Positions 9,115-18,133 of a stretch of DNA of 64,000 nt are shown here, in pieces. The notes beneath the pieces were generated by a model, which saw only the letters and a list, made by a program, of their open reading frames with translations, searched no databases and had not been told where the DNA came from. Each line of letters opens with the position of its first letter. Position 1 is the first letter of the stretch. Source of the DNA: an uncultured Flavobacteriaceae bacterium (GTDB lineage Bacteria; Bacteroidota; Bacteroidia; Flavobacteriales; Flavobacteriaceae); NCBI GenBank assembly GCA_943789365.1, contig CALSTV010000001.1:3309343-3373342 (forward strand), given 5' to 3'. The position numbers were made by a program, and so were the translations under genes.

Positions 9115-9573
9115 TTATTTCTTTTCATGGAATTGCAAGGCCGCTGAATTTATACAATAGCGTTTTCCTGTCGTCTCTTTTGGTCCATCATTAAATACGT
9201 GTCCAAGATGACTGTCGCAAACAGCACATAGTACTTCAACGCGTTGCATGCCATGACTGTTGTCCTGAATTTCTAAAACATTTTGCTGAATATACGCATC
9301 GAAAGAAGGCCAGCCACTGTAGGAATTGAATTTAGTAGCGCTGTCAAAAAGTGCCGTGTCACAGCCTGCACATGCATACGTTCCAGTTTTATAGTGCTTA
9401 TCATAAAGTCCCGTAAAAGCCCGTTCCGTTCCTTTTTGACGTAATACAAAATACTCCATTTCACTCAAAGACTGTTGCCATTCAAGGTCCGTTTTTGTGA
9501 TTTTTTTTGGCGTTTGTCCGAACATTATTGAACTAAAGCATAGAACGAAGAAAGCAAGTTGTACATTTTTCAT
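9115..9573 (-). CDS. peptide-methionine (R)-S-oxide reductase MsrB, exported
   Basis: Same reaction as its neighbour, but the chosen start (ATG at 9573) gives 152 residues with an N-terminal signal peptide (MKNVQLAFFVLCFSSIMFGQ), so it probably works in the periplasm. CAGC and CAVC zinc pairs, GWPSFDAYI and the catalytic RYCINSAAL are present. The frame stays open upstream to 9876, but that extension would overlap the divergent M48 gene and its promoter, so it is not used. The pair of MsrBs in tandem gives one enzyme per compartment. Confidence 0.92.
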   Translation of the reverse strand: MKNVQLAFFVLCFSSIMFGQTPKKITKTDLEWQQSLSEMEYFVLRQKGTERAFTGLYDKHYKTGTYACAGCDTALFDSATKFNSYSGWPSFDAYIQQNVLEIQDNSHGMQRVEVLCAVCDSHLGHVFNDGPKETTGKRYCINSAALQFHEKK

Positions 9574-9670
9574 ATTTGAGAGTGATTTTAGTTTTTTTAT
9601 AGACGCAGTTGTTATAGTGTTCTTACATAGCAATAGATAAAACTTCGTTGATAAAAAAAATGAAGAACAT

Positions 9671-9701
9671 TTTGGCAATCCGTTTCCTCCCTCTATATTT
9701 G
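9671..9701 (+). promoter_or_regulatory. promoter of the M48 protease gene
   Basis: TTTG at 9671-9674, a 19-bp spacer and TATATTTG at 9694-9701 are a textbook Bacteroidota promoter. Transcription should start near 9708, about 14 bases before the ATG at 9722. Confidence 0.75.
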
Positions 9702-9721
9702 TATACCTAAACATATATTTT

Positions 9722-10516
9722 ATGAATAAGTTAATCGCATTTTTTCTGGTCGCTTTATTTTTAACGAGTTGCAGTACAGTTCCAATTACGGGAAGAAAGC
9801 GTCTGAATTTTGTCAGTGATGCAGAAGTATTGCCTACGAGTTTTGCACAATACCAATCCTTTTTAGAAGAAAACAAGGTTTCTAAAGATGTTGAGAAAAC
9901 AAAAGAAATTCAAGAAATAGGGAAGGCTATTTCAATAGCGGTCACAAAATTTATGAGGGCCAATAATATGGGCAAGGAAGCCGATAGTTATCAATGGGAA
10001 TTTAATTTAATTGAAGATGAAACCATGAATGCTTGGTGTATGCCAGGAGGAAAGGTCGTTTTCTATACAGGTATTCTTCCAGTAGCGAAGAATTCAGATG
10101 GTATTGCAGCCATTATGGGACATGAAATAGCGCATGCTTTTGCCAAACACGGACAAGAGCGAATGTCATCTGCCCAAATTCAGCAAATGGGAGCTGCTGC
10201 TGTAGCTGCTGGAACTGCCAATGAAGAAGAAGAGCAACAAATGTTGTGGAATTTGGCCTATGGTGTGGGTTCGCAATTGGGCATGTTAAAATTTAGTCGA
10301 ACCCATGAGAATGAAGCAGATAAATTAGGTATGGTCTTTATGATTATGGCGGGATATGCGCCTGAGGAAGCCGTTGGCGTCTGGGAGCGAATGTCTGAAC
10401 TTTCTAAAACAACTACACCAGAATTTTTAAGCACACACCCTTCAAATGCAACTAGGATATCTAATTTAAAGGCGTTTTTACCAGAGGCCGTTACTTTGGC
10501 AAAGAAATACCAATAG
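9722..10516 (+). CDS. M48 family zinc metalloprotease, lipoprotein
   Basis: 264 residues. A lipoprotein signal (LFLTSCS, Cys near 17) is followed by an M48 peptidase domain of the LoiP/YcaL/BepA type without TPR repeats. Catalytic HEIAH lies near residues 134-138 and the third zinc ligand in ENEADKLG near 198. The family acts in the periplasm on misfolded outer-membrane proteins. It is convergent with the M1 aminopeptidase gene, 8 bp apart, and has its own canonical promoter. Confidence 0.9.
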   Translation: MNKLIAFFLVALFLTSCSTVPITGRKRLNFVSDAEVLPTSFAQYQSFLEENKVSKDVEKTKEIQEIGKAISIAVTKFMRANNMGKEADSYQWEFNLIEDETMNAWCMPGGKVVFYTGILPVAKNSDGIAAIMGHEIAHAFAKHGQERMSSAQIQQMGAAAVAAGTANEEEEQQMLWNLAYGVGSQLGMLKFSRTHENEADKLGMVFMIMAGYAPEEAVGVWERMSELSKTTTPEFLSTHPSNATRISNLKAFLPEAVTLAKKYQ

Positions 10517-10524
10517 ACACCGCG

Positions 10525-12165
10525 TTAATTTGACTTTTCCTGCACGTTTACATAGAAGTTGTTGTCAATTGTAATGGAGTCAATTTTGGTTTTATAGTCT
10601 AAGGCATTCCATTCAATGGAGGGAGTTATTCTACTTTTATTTCCATTGATATAAACATCGATGGGCATGTTGAAAGTATCTATACATTTTTCCCATCGGT
10701 ACAAAAGTGCATTGTTCTCAATTTTATAGGTGAAGACTGGAATGTCTGTGGTATGTAAGTACTGATAAAAAATAGGACCTAAGTCTGTATTTGAATATGT
10801 TTGCATATACGATTGGATTTCTTCGGAGGTCACAACTTTGTGATAAAAAGTGCTATTTAAACCTCTTAATAATTTTCGCCATTCCAAATCATTAGCAATA
10901 ATTTGTCGAATCGTATGTAACATATTTGCACCTTTGTAATACATGTCACCTGAGCCTTCGTTATTTACATTATAATACCCAATAACAGGAATGTCATTTT
11001 GAATGTTTTTCCTGAGTCCAATAGCATATGCGTTGCCTGCTTCACGACCAAAATGGTATTCTAAAAATAAGCTTTCAGAATAATTTGTAAAACTTTCGTG
11101 TATCCACATGTCGGCAATGTCTTTATTCGTAATATTATTTCCAAACCATTCATGTCCTGTTTCATGTACGATAATAAAATCGAATTTAAGTCCCCATCCT
11201 GTGCCGCTTAAATCATAACCATTATAGCCATTTTGAAATCCATTTCCATAGCTTACGGAACTTTGATGTTCCATGCCTAAAAAAGGAGTTTCAACAAGTT
11301 TGTAACCATCTTCGTAAAACGGGTAGGGACCAAACCAATGCTCTAAGGCTTCGAGAGTTCTTGCTACCTCTTTAAATTGTTTTTTTGCTTTAGAAAGGTT
11401 GTAATTCAAAACATAATACGAACAAGTAAGCGGACCCGACATACCTTCAAAGATTTCATTAAAACTGACAAAATTCCCTAAAGACAGACTCACGCTGTAA
11501 TTGTTGATGGGGTTTATGACCTTCCAATGATAGGTTTTTGAATTTGTTGAGTTGTTTTCTTGTACAGATACCAATTGTCCATTTCCAACTGCTGTAAGAT
11601 GTTTAGGAACCGTGTAATGCATTTCAATTCCATTTTCGGGTTCGTCGTACATATGGTCTTTGCAAGGCCACCATAAGCTGGCACCTTCTCCCTGACAAGA
11701 AGTAGCAATAAAGTCGAATCCTTCTTTGTCTTTAGTCCATGTAAATCCACCATCCCAGGGGGCTTTTATTGCAACTTTTGGATGTCCTTCATAGCTGAGC
11801 GTGATGCTTTCTAAAGCGCCTGGTCTTTGGGTTTTTTCTAAAAAAACAGAATAAGCATTTCCATTTCTTTTAAACTTTAGCGCTTTGTTGTCCTGGTGGG
11901 CAGTTAAAAGTTGCATAGGTGGTTGTAAATCGATCTGCATACGATTTTCACTAGTGAGTACTTGGTACGAAATGGTATTTGTGCCCTTTATAAATTGCAT
12001 GGATGGAACTACCTCAATCTTTAAATCGTATTTCATCAAGTTCCACCAACTTCTTTCCTTTGTAATACTACCTCGAATGGAGTCTTGTTTGGTGAAAATT
12101 GTGTCGACTTGAGCACTTACGGAAGCGCAAGAAAAAATAGCGAAGCATACAAAATACTTTTTCAT
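10525..12165 (-). CDS. M1 family aminopeptidase, exported
   Basis: 546 residues with a signal peptide (MKKYFVCFAIFSCASVSAQ). The gluzincin motif HETGH near 336-340 has the downstream glutamate in WIHESF. GMEHQSS takes the place of the canonical GxMEN exopeptidase loop. Flanking domains are a beta-rich N-terminal half and a short C-terminal part, so it is a compact M1 enzyme lacking the large helical C-terminal domain of PepN. Likely periplasmic peptide degradation; substrate unknown. Confidence 0.9.
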   Translation of the reverse strand: MKKYFVCFAIFSCASVSAQVDTIFTKQDSIRGSITKERSWWNLMKYDLKIEVVPSMQFIKGTNTISYQVLTSENRMQIDLQPPMQLLTAHQDNKALKFKRNGNAYSVFLEKTQRPGALESITLSYEGHPKVAIKAPWDGGFTWTKDKEGFDFIATSCQGEGASLWWPCKDHMYDEPENGIEMHYTVPKHLTAVGNGQLVSVQENNSTNSKTYHWKVINPINNYSVSLSLGNFVSFNEIFEGMSGPLTCSYYVLNYNLSKAKKQFKEVARTLEALEHWFGPYPFYEDGYKLVETPFLGMEHQSSVSYGNGFQNGYNGYDLSGTGWGLKFDFIIVHETGHEWFGNNITNKDIADMWIHESFTNYSESLFLEYHFGREAGNAYAIGLRKNIQNDIPVIGYYNVNNEGSGDMYYKGANMLHTIRQIIANDLEWRKLLRGLNSTFYHKVVTSEEIQSYMQTYSNTDLGPIFYQYLHTTDIPVFTYKIENNALLYRWEKCIDTFNMPIDVYINGNKSRITPSIEWNALDYKTKIDSITIDNNFYVNVQEKSN

Positions 12166-12218
12166 AAAAAAGAATGACGAGTTTAAGAATATCCTAGATA
12201 AAAGTAAATATATGTAAA

Positions 12219-12247
12219 AAAGGCTGATTGTAAAACAATCAGCCTTT
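12219..12247 (-). terminator. ndk terminator
   Basis: AAAGGCTGATTGT/ACAATCAGCCTTT stem with a short A loop. On the minus strand it is followed by a T run, so it best serves ndk, which ends at 12282. Confidence 0.85.
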
Positions 12248-12281
12248 CAAGTAGGGTTAGTTAATTTCTGTGGTTGTTCTT

Positions 12282-12701
12282 TTAGAATTGTTCTCTTTCA
12301 GAAAAATGGAAAGCACTTTCTATGGCAGCATTTTCATCTGAATCGGATCCATGAACAGCGTTTTCACCCATAGAACTAGCGTATAATTTACGGATGGTAC
12401 CTTCTGCTGCTTCAGCAGGGTTGGTAGCTCCAATAAGAGATCTAAAGTCTTCTACCGCATTTTCTTTTTCTAAGATTGCAGCAACAATAGGTCCTCTAGT
12501 CATGAATGTAACCAATTCACCAAAGAAAGGTCTTTCATTATGAATAGCGTAGAAAGCTTCTGCATCTCTTCGTGTCATATGCGTTAATTTTAATGCTACG
12601 ATTCTAAAGCCTGAAGCATTGATTTTTTCTAAAATAGCACCAATGTTTCCTTTTTCAACCGAATCAGGTTTTAACATTGTAAATGTTCTGTTTGTTTTCA
12701 T
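12282..12701 (-). CDS. ndk: nucleoside diphosphate kinase
   Basis: Balances NTP pools by transferring gamma-phosphate through a phosphohistidine. 139 residues, normal length. N-terminal RTFTMLKPD is the family start. The active-site histidine is in the ENAVHGSDS motif near 115-118, followed by the short C-terminal ESAFHFSE tail. Single-gene unit with its own -7 element upstream and a terminator downstream. Confidence 0.96.
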   Translation of the reverse strand: MKTNRTFTMLKPDSVEKGNIGAILEKINASGFRIVALKLTHMTRRDAEAFYAIHNERPFFGELVTFMTRGPIVAAILEKENAVEDFRSLIGATNPAEAAEGTIRKLYASSMGENAVHGSDSDENAAIESAFHFSEREQF

Positions 12702-12729
12702 GGGTTTGTTTCTCTGTTTTTAACTGCCG

Positions 12730-12737
12730 CAAATATA
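12730..12737 (-). promoter_or_regulatory. ndk -7 promoter element
   Basis: The minus strand reads TATATTTG (TAnnTTTG) 28 bp before the ndk ATG. The nearest TTTG is 25 bp further upstream, longer than the usual spacing, so only the -7 box is convincing. Confidence 0.5.
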
Positions 12738-12900
12738 CTTTTTTTCTACATATAAAATACCCCAAAGTGTAGAAATCAATCGATTTCGTAAAGACTTTAG
12801 AAAGTACCATAAACAGCCTGACGTTTTTAGCGGTTTTTTAACTTTTTTTTACAAAAATGAAAGTTCAAATCCTGTGTATTAAATTGTATCTTCGCCGGGT

Positions 12901-13932
12901 ATGAATAAACAAGAAATAATAGAAGTAAGAAAATTACTTTCTTCACCTCAAAAGTTTGTATTAGTGTCTCATAAGAACCCCGATGGAGATGCCGTAGGTT
13001 CGACACTTGCTTTGCAACATTATTTGATAAAAAAAGGGCATAGTGCGCAAACTGTTTTACCGAATGATTTGCCTGAATTCTTGAATTGGATGCCTGGTAT
13101 AGGCACTATTTACAGATATGACAAACAAAATAAACAAGCAAAACGCTCATTAGAGAGTTCGGAGTTTGTTTTTTTGTTGGATTTTAACGCTTTTCACAGG
13201 GTGGGTGACGATATGCAAAAGGCGCTAGAGGTTTATAAAGGAACCTACCTGATGATAGATCATCATCAACAGCCAGATGCGATTGCCAAATACACCTATT
13301 CAGATACAAGTATATGTTCAACCTGTCAGATGGTGTACCATTTTATAGACATGATGGGCGATCTTTCTTTGATTGATGCTGAGATTGCCACGTGTTTATA
13401 TACCGGAATTATGACGGATACAGGTTCTTTTCGTTTTGACAATACAACGAGTACAACACATACTGTAATTGCAGATTTGATTGATAAGGGCGCAGAGAAT
13501 TCGAGAATACACGACAGTGTTTTTAATACGAATAAACTAAGTAGATTACAATTGTTAGGTACAGCGTTGACCAATTTAAAAGTTTTAACAGAATACAACA
13601 CGGCCTATATTACCTTATCTCAAAAAGAATTGGATGCTAATAACTATCAAAAAGGAGATACCGAAGGTTTGGTTAATTACGGTTTATCGATACAAGGTAT
13701 CTATTTTGCAGCCATATTTATAGAAGATGTTGAACAGAAGATTATTAAGATATCCTTTCGTTCAAAAGGTGGTTTTTCTGTAAATGAATTTTCGAGAAAT
13801 CATTTTAATGGAGGAGGACACAACAATGCAGCTGGTGGTCGGTCTGAAAATTCTTTGTTAAATACTGTGGAAAATTTTGTAAGTTTACTGCCAGAATATA
13901 AAAGAGAAATAGCTGAGTCGTATGAAAACTAG
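12901..13932 (+). CDS. DHH family phosphoesterase (NrnA-like)
   Basis: 343 residues with a DHH domain and a C-terminal DHHA1 domain. Metal-binding motifs in order are SHKNPDGDAVGS near 24, DFNAFHR near 99, DHHQQP near 120, GIMTDTGSF near 171 and the DHHA1 signature GGGHNNAAGG near 300. The family hydrolyses nanoRNA or pAp/cyclic-dinucleotide products; which one applies here is not decided by sequence. The stop overlaps the start of gldI by 11 bp, so they are co-transcribed. Confidence 0.9.
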   Translation: MNKQEIIEVRKLLSSPQKFVLVSHKNPDGDAVGSTLALQHYLIKKGHSAQTVLPNDLPEFLNWMPGIGTIYRYDKQNKQAKRSLESSEFVFLLDFNAFHRVGDDMQKALEVYKGTYLMIDHHQQPDAIAKYTYSDTSICSTCQMVYHFIDMMGDLSLIDAEIATCLYTGIMTDTGSFRFDNTTSTTHTVIADLIDKGAENSRIHDSVFNTNKLSRLQLLGTALTNLKVLTEYNTAYITLSQKELDANNYQKGDTEGLVNYGLSIQGIYFAAIFIEDVEQKIIKISFRSKGGFSVNEFSRNHFNGGGHNNAAGGRSENSLLNTVENFVSLLPEYKREIAESYEN

Positions 13933-14455
13933 CTGTGTTTTAATTGCAGTTTTGGTTTTTCTGGTTTCCTGTGAGACATCAACCGCAAGAAAACCTGTTG
14001 AAAGGGCGAAGCGTTCAGAATTAGAAAAAACAGTTGCGTTAAATAAAAAAATGTTTGCATTAGAACAACAAAAGATGCAAGCATATATGAAATTAGATAG
14101 CAGCCATACCTATATCAATTCCAATAAAGGTTTTTGGTATACAAAATTGGCTAAATCGAGTACTTCCCCCCAACCAATAAAAGGAGATATTGTGAGCTAC
14201 GAGCAAGAAATACTTGCTTTGGATGGCACGGTGTTGTATGGAAGGGAGGCTTTAGGAGTTCAGAGCTATGTTGTGGATAAGCAGCATATAGTGAAAGGAA
14301 TAAAAGAAGGAATAAAATTGATGAGAGAAGGAGAAGAAGCGAAATTTGTGTTTTCGTCATTCGTAGCTTATCGCGTTAATGGAGATTCAAATCAAATAAT
14401 CGGGATTAATGAACCGATCATATGTACAATTAAATTATTAAAAATTAACAAATAA
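13922..14455 (+). CDS. gldI: gliding-motility lipoprotein, FKBP-like GldI
   Basis: 177 residues with a lipoprotein signal (VFLVSCE, Cys near 17), a charged helix, and an FKBP-like fold (GDIVSYEQEILALDGTVLYGRE...GIKEGIKLMREGEEAKFVF). GldI is required for gliding in Flavobacterium and resembles peptidyl-prolyl isomerases. The gene overlaps the DHH gene and is followed 17 bp later by another FKBP. Its place next to nrnA-like and FKBP genes fits other Flavobacteriaceae. Confidence 0.88.
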   Translation: MKTSCVLIAVLVFLVSCETSTARKPVERAKRSELEKTVALNKKMFALEQQKMQAYMKLDSSHTYINSNKGFWYTKLAKSSTSPQPIKGDIVSYEQEILALDGTVLYGREALGVQSYVVDKQHIVKGIKEGIKLMREGEEAKFVFSSFVAYRVNGDSNQIIGINEPIICTIKLLKINK

Positions 14456-14472
14456 CAATTAAAACTATTAAA

Positions 14473-15450
14473 ATGAAAATCAAAAGTATTGCAAATTTTG
14501 GATTGCTTGCTGCAATGGTAACTTTTACTGCATGTGACAATCAAAAAAGACAGGATAAATTAAACACAGAAATTGATTCTGTAAGTTACGCGCTAGGATT
14601 GGATATGGCGAATAAAATTAAGTTGAACTTTTCAGATGCTAATAACACTGCTTTTATCGACGGATATGAGGCTTCAGGTGATTCTGCGAATGTGAAAATT
14701 CAAGCCAAAGACATTGATGGTATTCTAAGAACTTTTTTCCAGAAGAAGCAACAAGAAGCGATGGCGCAAGCTGCAGACACTACTGGTGTAGCTTCAGAAG
14801 TAAAAGTGAATAGTAACACCACAAGTTCATTGTTGAGCGAAGCAGATTCTGTAAGTTATGCTTTAGGATTGGATATGGCCAACAAAATGAAACCTAACTT
14901 TGAAGAAATCAACGACGATTTGTTTGTACAAGGATATAGCGAATTGAGCGATTCTTTAAATGTATTGTTAGAATTGAAAGATTTAGATGGTATCTTACGT
15001 AATTTCTTCATGGAAAGACAACGTAAACAAGCTGAAGAGCAAGCTTTGAAAGAGCATGGTCCGCAAAAAGAAGCAGGAATCAAATTTTTAGAAGAAAACA
15101 AAGCCAATGAAGGTGTAGTTGTTACCGAAAGTGGTTTGCAATATATTGTATTGAAAGAAGGAAATGACACCAAGCCTGCGGCAACAGACAACGTAACTGT
15201 ACATTACCATGGAACTACTCCAGAAGGAACTGTGTTCGATAGCTCTGTAGACAGAGGTGAACCAGCTTCTTTTGGATTGAATCAAGTAATTAAAGGATGG
15301 ACTGAAGGACTGCAATTGATGGGTGAAGGTGCGAAATTTAAATTCTTTATTCCTCAAGAATTAGCGTACGGCGCAAACCCAAGAGGTGGTGTGATTAAAC
15401 CTTTTATGCCTTTGGTTTTTGAAGTAGAATTGATCAAAGTAAACAAATAA
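14473..15450 (+). CDS. FKBP-type peptidyl-prolyl isomerase lipoprotein with duplicated N-terminal domain
   Basis: 325 residues. A lipoprotein signal (MVTFTACDN) is followed by two copies of the FKBP_N dimerisation segment, each starting DSVSYALGLDMANK (near residues 35 and 125), and one C-terminal FKBP domain (VTVHYHGTTPEGTVFDSS...FIPQELAYG). The duplication is also plain at DNA level with a 270-bp period (14575 against 14845). Likely periplasmic chaperone/isomerase. Part of the nrnA-gldI-FKBP-FKBP operon. Confidence 0.92.
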   Translation: MKIKSIANFGLLAAMVTFTACDNQKRQDKLNTEIDSVSYALGLDMANKIKLNFSDANNTAFIDGYEASGDSANVKIQAKDIDGILRTFFQKKQQEAMAQAADTTGVASEVKVNSNTTSSLLSEADSVSYALGLDMANKMKPNFEEINDDLFVQGYSELSDSLNVLLELKDLDGILRNFFMERQRKQAEEQALKEHGPQKEAGIKFLEENKANEGVVVTESGLQYIVLKEGNDTKPAATDNVTVHYHGTTPEGTVFDSSVDRGEPASFGLNQVIKGWTEGLQLMGEGAKFKFFIPQELAYGANPRGGVIKPFMPLVFEVELIKVNK

Positions 15451-15454
15451 GAGT

Positions 15455-16291
15455 ATGTTTCTTAGAAAAGTAATACTTTCTATTTCTATTTTATGTATCC
15501 TCCCATCATGTATGAAAGACGAACCAGGTCTTGAACAATATTATGAAAATAGAGATGAGGGTATTGCTTTTTTAGAAGAAAATGGAAAGAAAGATGGAAT
15601 TGTAACGACGGATTCTGGCTTGCAATACGAAGCGTTGACGCCAGGAGAAGGGGAGAACACTTCCGAATTCGATATTGTTCGCTTTCGATATACCGTTAGT
15701 AGCATAGAAGGCGTTGAATATTTTTCGAATGAAACAACCGAATCAGAAGATATTCCGTATTCCAGATTAAATGGTTTCAATGAATATTATATTAGAGAAG
15801 GACTTTCTTTGATGAATGTTGGAAGTGCTTATAAATTTTATGTTCCTTATCAGTTGGCATATGGAGAATTTCAGTATGGTGAAATTGTGCCATTTACTGC
15901 ATTGGTAGTGGAATTAGAATTGCTAGAAAACTTCTTTCTTGACAACGCTAAAAAAGAAGCTGTTACTGTCACCGAAAGTGGTTTGCAATATGAAATTATT
16001 GAACAAGGAACTGGCGAGAATGCAGGCGAAGATAGTGATGTAAGTGTACACTATCACGGAACATTTTTGAATGGAGATGTTTTCGATAGCTCTGTGGATA
16101 GAGGAACCCCAAGCGATTTAAATGTAGATTGCGTGATTCAAGGATTTTCGGAAGGATTGCAATTGATGAACACAGGTGCCAAATACAAATTGTACATTCC
16201 GTATGATTTGGCATACGGAGTTAATGGAACTTCAGGAATACCTGGTTATACACCTTTAATATTTGAAATTGAATTGATTGAAATCTATTGA
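15455..16291 (+). CDS. double-FKBP lipoprotein, probably surface-exposed
   Basis: 278 residues. Signal peptidase II site ILPSC is followed directly by MKDE, matching the K-(D/E)2 lipoprotein export signal described for Bacteroidota surface lipoproteins. Two FKBP domains follow. The first (near 40-150) is divergent, with RFRYTVSSIEGVEYFSN replacing the usual active-site strand. The second (near 170-275) is canonical: VHYHGTFLNGDVFDSS, IPYDLAYG. It starts 4 bp after the preceding FKBP gene and ends before a strong hairpin. Confidence 0.88.
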   Translation: MFLRKVILSISILCILPSCMKDEPGLEQYYENRDEGIAFLEENGKKDGIVTTDSGLQYEALTPGEGENTSEFDIVRFRYTVSSIEGVEYFSNETTESEDIPYSRLNGFNEYYIREGLSLMNVGSAYKFYVPYQLAYGEFQYGEIVPFTALVVELELLENFFLDNAKKEAVTVTESGLQYEIIEQGTGENAGEDSDVSVHYHGTFLNGDVFDSSVDRGTPSDLNVDCVIQGFSEGLQLMNTGAKYKLYIPYDLAYGVNGTSGIPGYTPLIFEIELIEIY

Positions 16292-16315
16292 TAGAAGCTT
16301 CAATTTCTATTTTAT

Positions 16316-16357
16316 AATAGCAATTCTTAGAGAAAGTCTTTAAGAATTGCTATTTTT
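16316..16357 (+). terminator. terminator of the gldI-FKBP operon
   Basis: A perfect 14-bp inverted repeat AATAGCAATTCTTA/TAAGAATTGCTATT with an 11-base loop, followed by T's. It separates the double-FKBP gene from the cyclophilin-FKBP gene. Confidence 0.85.
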
Positions 16358-16395
16358 GTTTTAACCACTTTTTATAATAAACAAACCATTAAATT

Positions 16396-16403
16396 TAATT
16401 TTG
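16396..16403 (+). promoter_or_regulatory. -7 promoter element before the dual immunophilin gene
   Basis: TAATTTTG (TAnnTTTG) lies 10 bp before the ATG at 16414, just after the terminator. It suggests independent transcription with a very short leader. The -33 box is not convincing. Confidence 0.4.
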
Positions 16404-16413
16404 AAATTAGAGT

Positions 16414-17445
16414 ATGAAAAAGAGTAAATTTGTATGTATGGCACTATTGCTAGTAGTGCTTGCTTGTAAGAAATCCGATAAAGACAATGGTGTTTTTGCC
16501 AATATTGCAACCGACAAAGGGACTATGAGGATTGTCTTGCATTATAATGAAACCCCTATTACTGTTGCAAATTTTATTTCCTTAGCAGAAGGAACAAATA
16601 AGGGAGTTACAGATTCATTACAGGGTAAAAAATTCTATGAAGGATTGCCTTTTCATAGGGTGATACCAGATTTTATGATCCAAGGAGGAGATATCAAAAG
16701 AAATGGTTCAGGAACCCCTGGTTTTACTTTTGAAGACGAATTTCCTACCGATAGTATTGGAGAATTGTTGTACAAACACAATGGTAAAGGCATTCTTTCC
16801 ATGGCAAACTCGGGACCAAATACCAACGGGAGTCAATTTTTTATAACACATAAAGCAACGCCTTGGTTGGATGGAAAACACACTGTTTTTGGACAAGTGA
16901 TTGAGGGTTTGTCGGTTGTTGATTCAATTACACAAGGAGATGTAATCAACAGTATAGAAATAGAAAGGATTGGGCGCGCAGCCAAAAACTTTGATCCAGC
17001 ACAAGCCATAGAGGATGCTAGGTTGGCTCAGATAACATTTAAAAAGCTGGAAAAGGAACAGCGAATGAAGGATAGTATTCAGTTTTCTATACAAATGGAA
17101 GAGGTAAAGGCAATTACTTTAAGCTCGGGTTTGAAAATAATTCACCTTGAAAAAGGAAAAGGAGCAAAAGTTCAAAAAGGAGACAAACTAAAAGTAGATT
17201 ACACGGGGTATTTTGTAGACGGAAAAATATTTGATAGCTCCTCTAAAAGAAATGCACCCTTTGAATTTACTATCGGAATAGACCGTGTTATTGAGGGGTG
17301 GACAGAAGGTGTGATGTTGTTAAACGAAGGAGGAAAAGCTCGTTTGTTTATACCATATACCTTGGCGTATGGGGCAGCAGGTTACGGTCCAATACCTGCA
17401 AAATCGAATTTGATTTTTGATGTTAAACTCGTTAAAATTAATTAA
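16414..17445 (+). CDS. cyclophilin-FKBP dual-domain peptidyl-prolyl isomerase, lipoprotein
   Basis: 343 residues. A lipoprotein signal ([11 protein letters not shown]) is followed by a full cyclophilin domain (about 30-195) with [37 protein letters not shown] linker helix follows, then a full FKBP domain (about 235-343) with [16 protein letters not shown] and [15 protein letters not shown]. Two unrelated isomerase folds in one chain is the rare dual-family immunophilin architecture, here in the cyclophilin-first order. Probably a periplasmic folding factor. The PAP2 gene begins 2 bp after its stop. Confidence 0.93.
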   Translation: MKKSKFVCMALLLVVLACKKSDKDNGVFANIATDKGTMRIVLHYNETPITVANFISLAEGTNKGVTDSLQGKKFYEGLPFHRVIPDFMIQGGDIKRNGSGTPGFTFEDEFPTDSIGELLYKHNGKGILSMANSGPNTNGSQFFITHKATPWLDGKHTVFGQVIEGLSVVDSITQGDVINSIEIERIGRAAKNFDPAQAIEDARLAQITFKKLEKEQRMKDSIQFSIQMEEVKAITLSSGLKIIHLEKGKGAKVQKGDKLKVDYTGYFVDGKIFDSSSKRNAPFEFTIGIDRVIEGWTEGVMLLNEGGKARLFIPYTLAYGAAGYGPIPAKSNLIFDVKLVKIN

Positions 17446-17447
17446 TA

Positions 17448-18014
17448 ATGTTTGAAAGAATTATTGAACTCGATAAACAGCTATTGCTATATCTAAACAA
17501 TCTAGGTACAGCTCAGTGGGATCCTTTTTGGTTGTTTATCACACGACACTTTAACTGGGCTCCGTTATTTATATTCTTGTTGCTTGTTATGTTTCGTTAT
17601 CTAGGATGGAAGAGAGGCGTGTTTTTATTAGTTTTTATCGCCGTATTAGTTACGTTTTCTGATCAGTTCACAAATATGATTCGACGCATTTTTGAACGGT
17701 TGCGACCCAATAATGACCCCGAACTTATTGACTTTTTGCGAACTAGCATTCGTCCACAAAACTTTAGCTTTACATCGGGTCATGCAACTACATCAACGGC
17801 TGTGACTGTGTTTTTTATTAAGTTGCTAAGACCTTACACTAAGTATATCTATTTCTTTGTATTGTTTCCATTGTTGTTTACCTATAGTAGACTGTACTTA
17901 GGAGTTCACTTTCCAATAGATGTTACCGTAGGTGCTTCAATAGGGGCGCTGATAGGTCTTTCCTTTTATAGGTTATATCTGATTATTGAAAATAAATATT
18001 TTGTCAAGCATTAA
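17448..18014 (+). CDS. PAP2 family phosphatase, membrane
   Basis: 188 residues with about five hydrophobic segments. Phosphatase motifs are RRIFERLRPNND (KxxxxxxRP type) near 85, SFTSGHATTS (PSGH type) near 108 and SRLYLGVHFPIDV (SRxxxxxHxxxD) near 147. Such enzymes dephosphorylate undecaprenyl pyrophosphate, phosphatidic acid or lipid A; the substrate here is open. It is the second gene of a two-gene unit with the dual immunophilin and ends before a strong terminator. Confidence 0.9.
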   Translation: MFERIIELDKQLLLYLNNLGTAQWDPFWLFITRHFNWAPLFIFLLLVMFRYLGWKRGVFLLVFIAVLVTFSDQFTNMIRRIFERLRPNNDPELIDFLRTSIRPQNFSFTSGHATTSTAVTVFFIKLLRPYTKYIYFFVLFPLLFTYSRLYLGVHFPIDVTVGASIGALIGLSFYRLYLIIENKYFVKH

Positions 18015-18080
18015 TGGGCGATTTCATTTAAATAGATATCGTCTTTCTAGGATTTGAGAAACATGGAGAATCTACGACAT

Positions 18081-18119
18081 AAAAAAACCTGCATTGGAAT
18101 AACAATGCAGGTTTTTTTT
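18081..18119. terminator. bidirectional terminator
   Basis: AACCTGCATTG/CAATGCAGGTT stem with a 6-base loop, A run on the left and T run on the right. It ends the PAP2 gene and the convergent PUR-family gene. Confidence 0.9.
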
Positions 18120-18133
18120 AGGTGTATTCGATT

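Noticed and set aside
9574-9876. N-terminal extension of the exported MsrB
   Set aside because: It would run across the divergent M48 promoter and start codon and bury the signal peptide.
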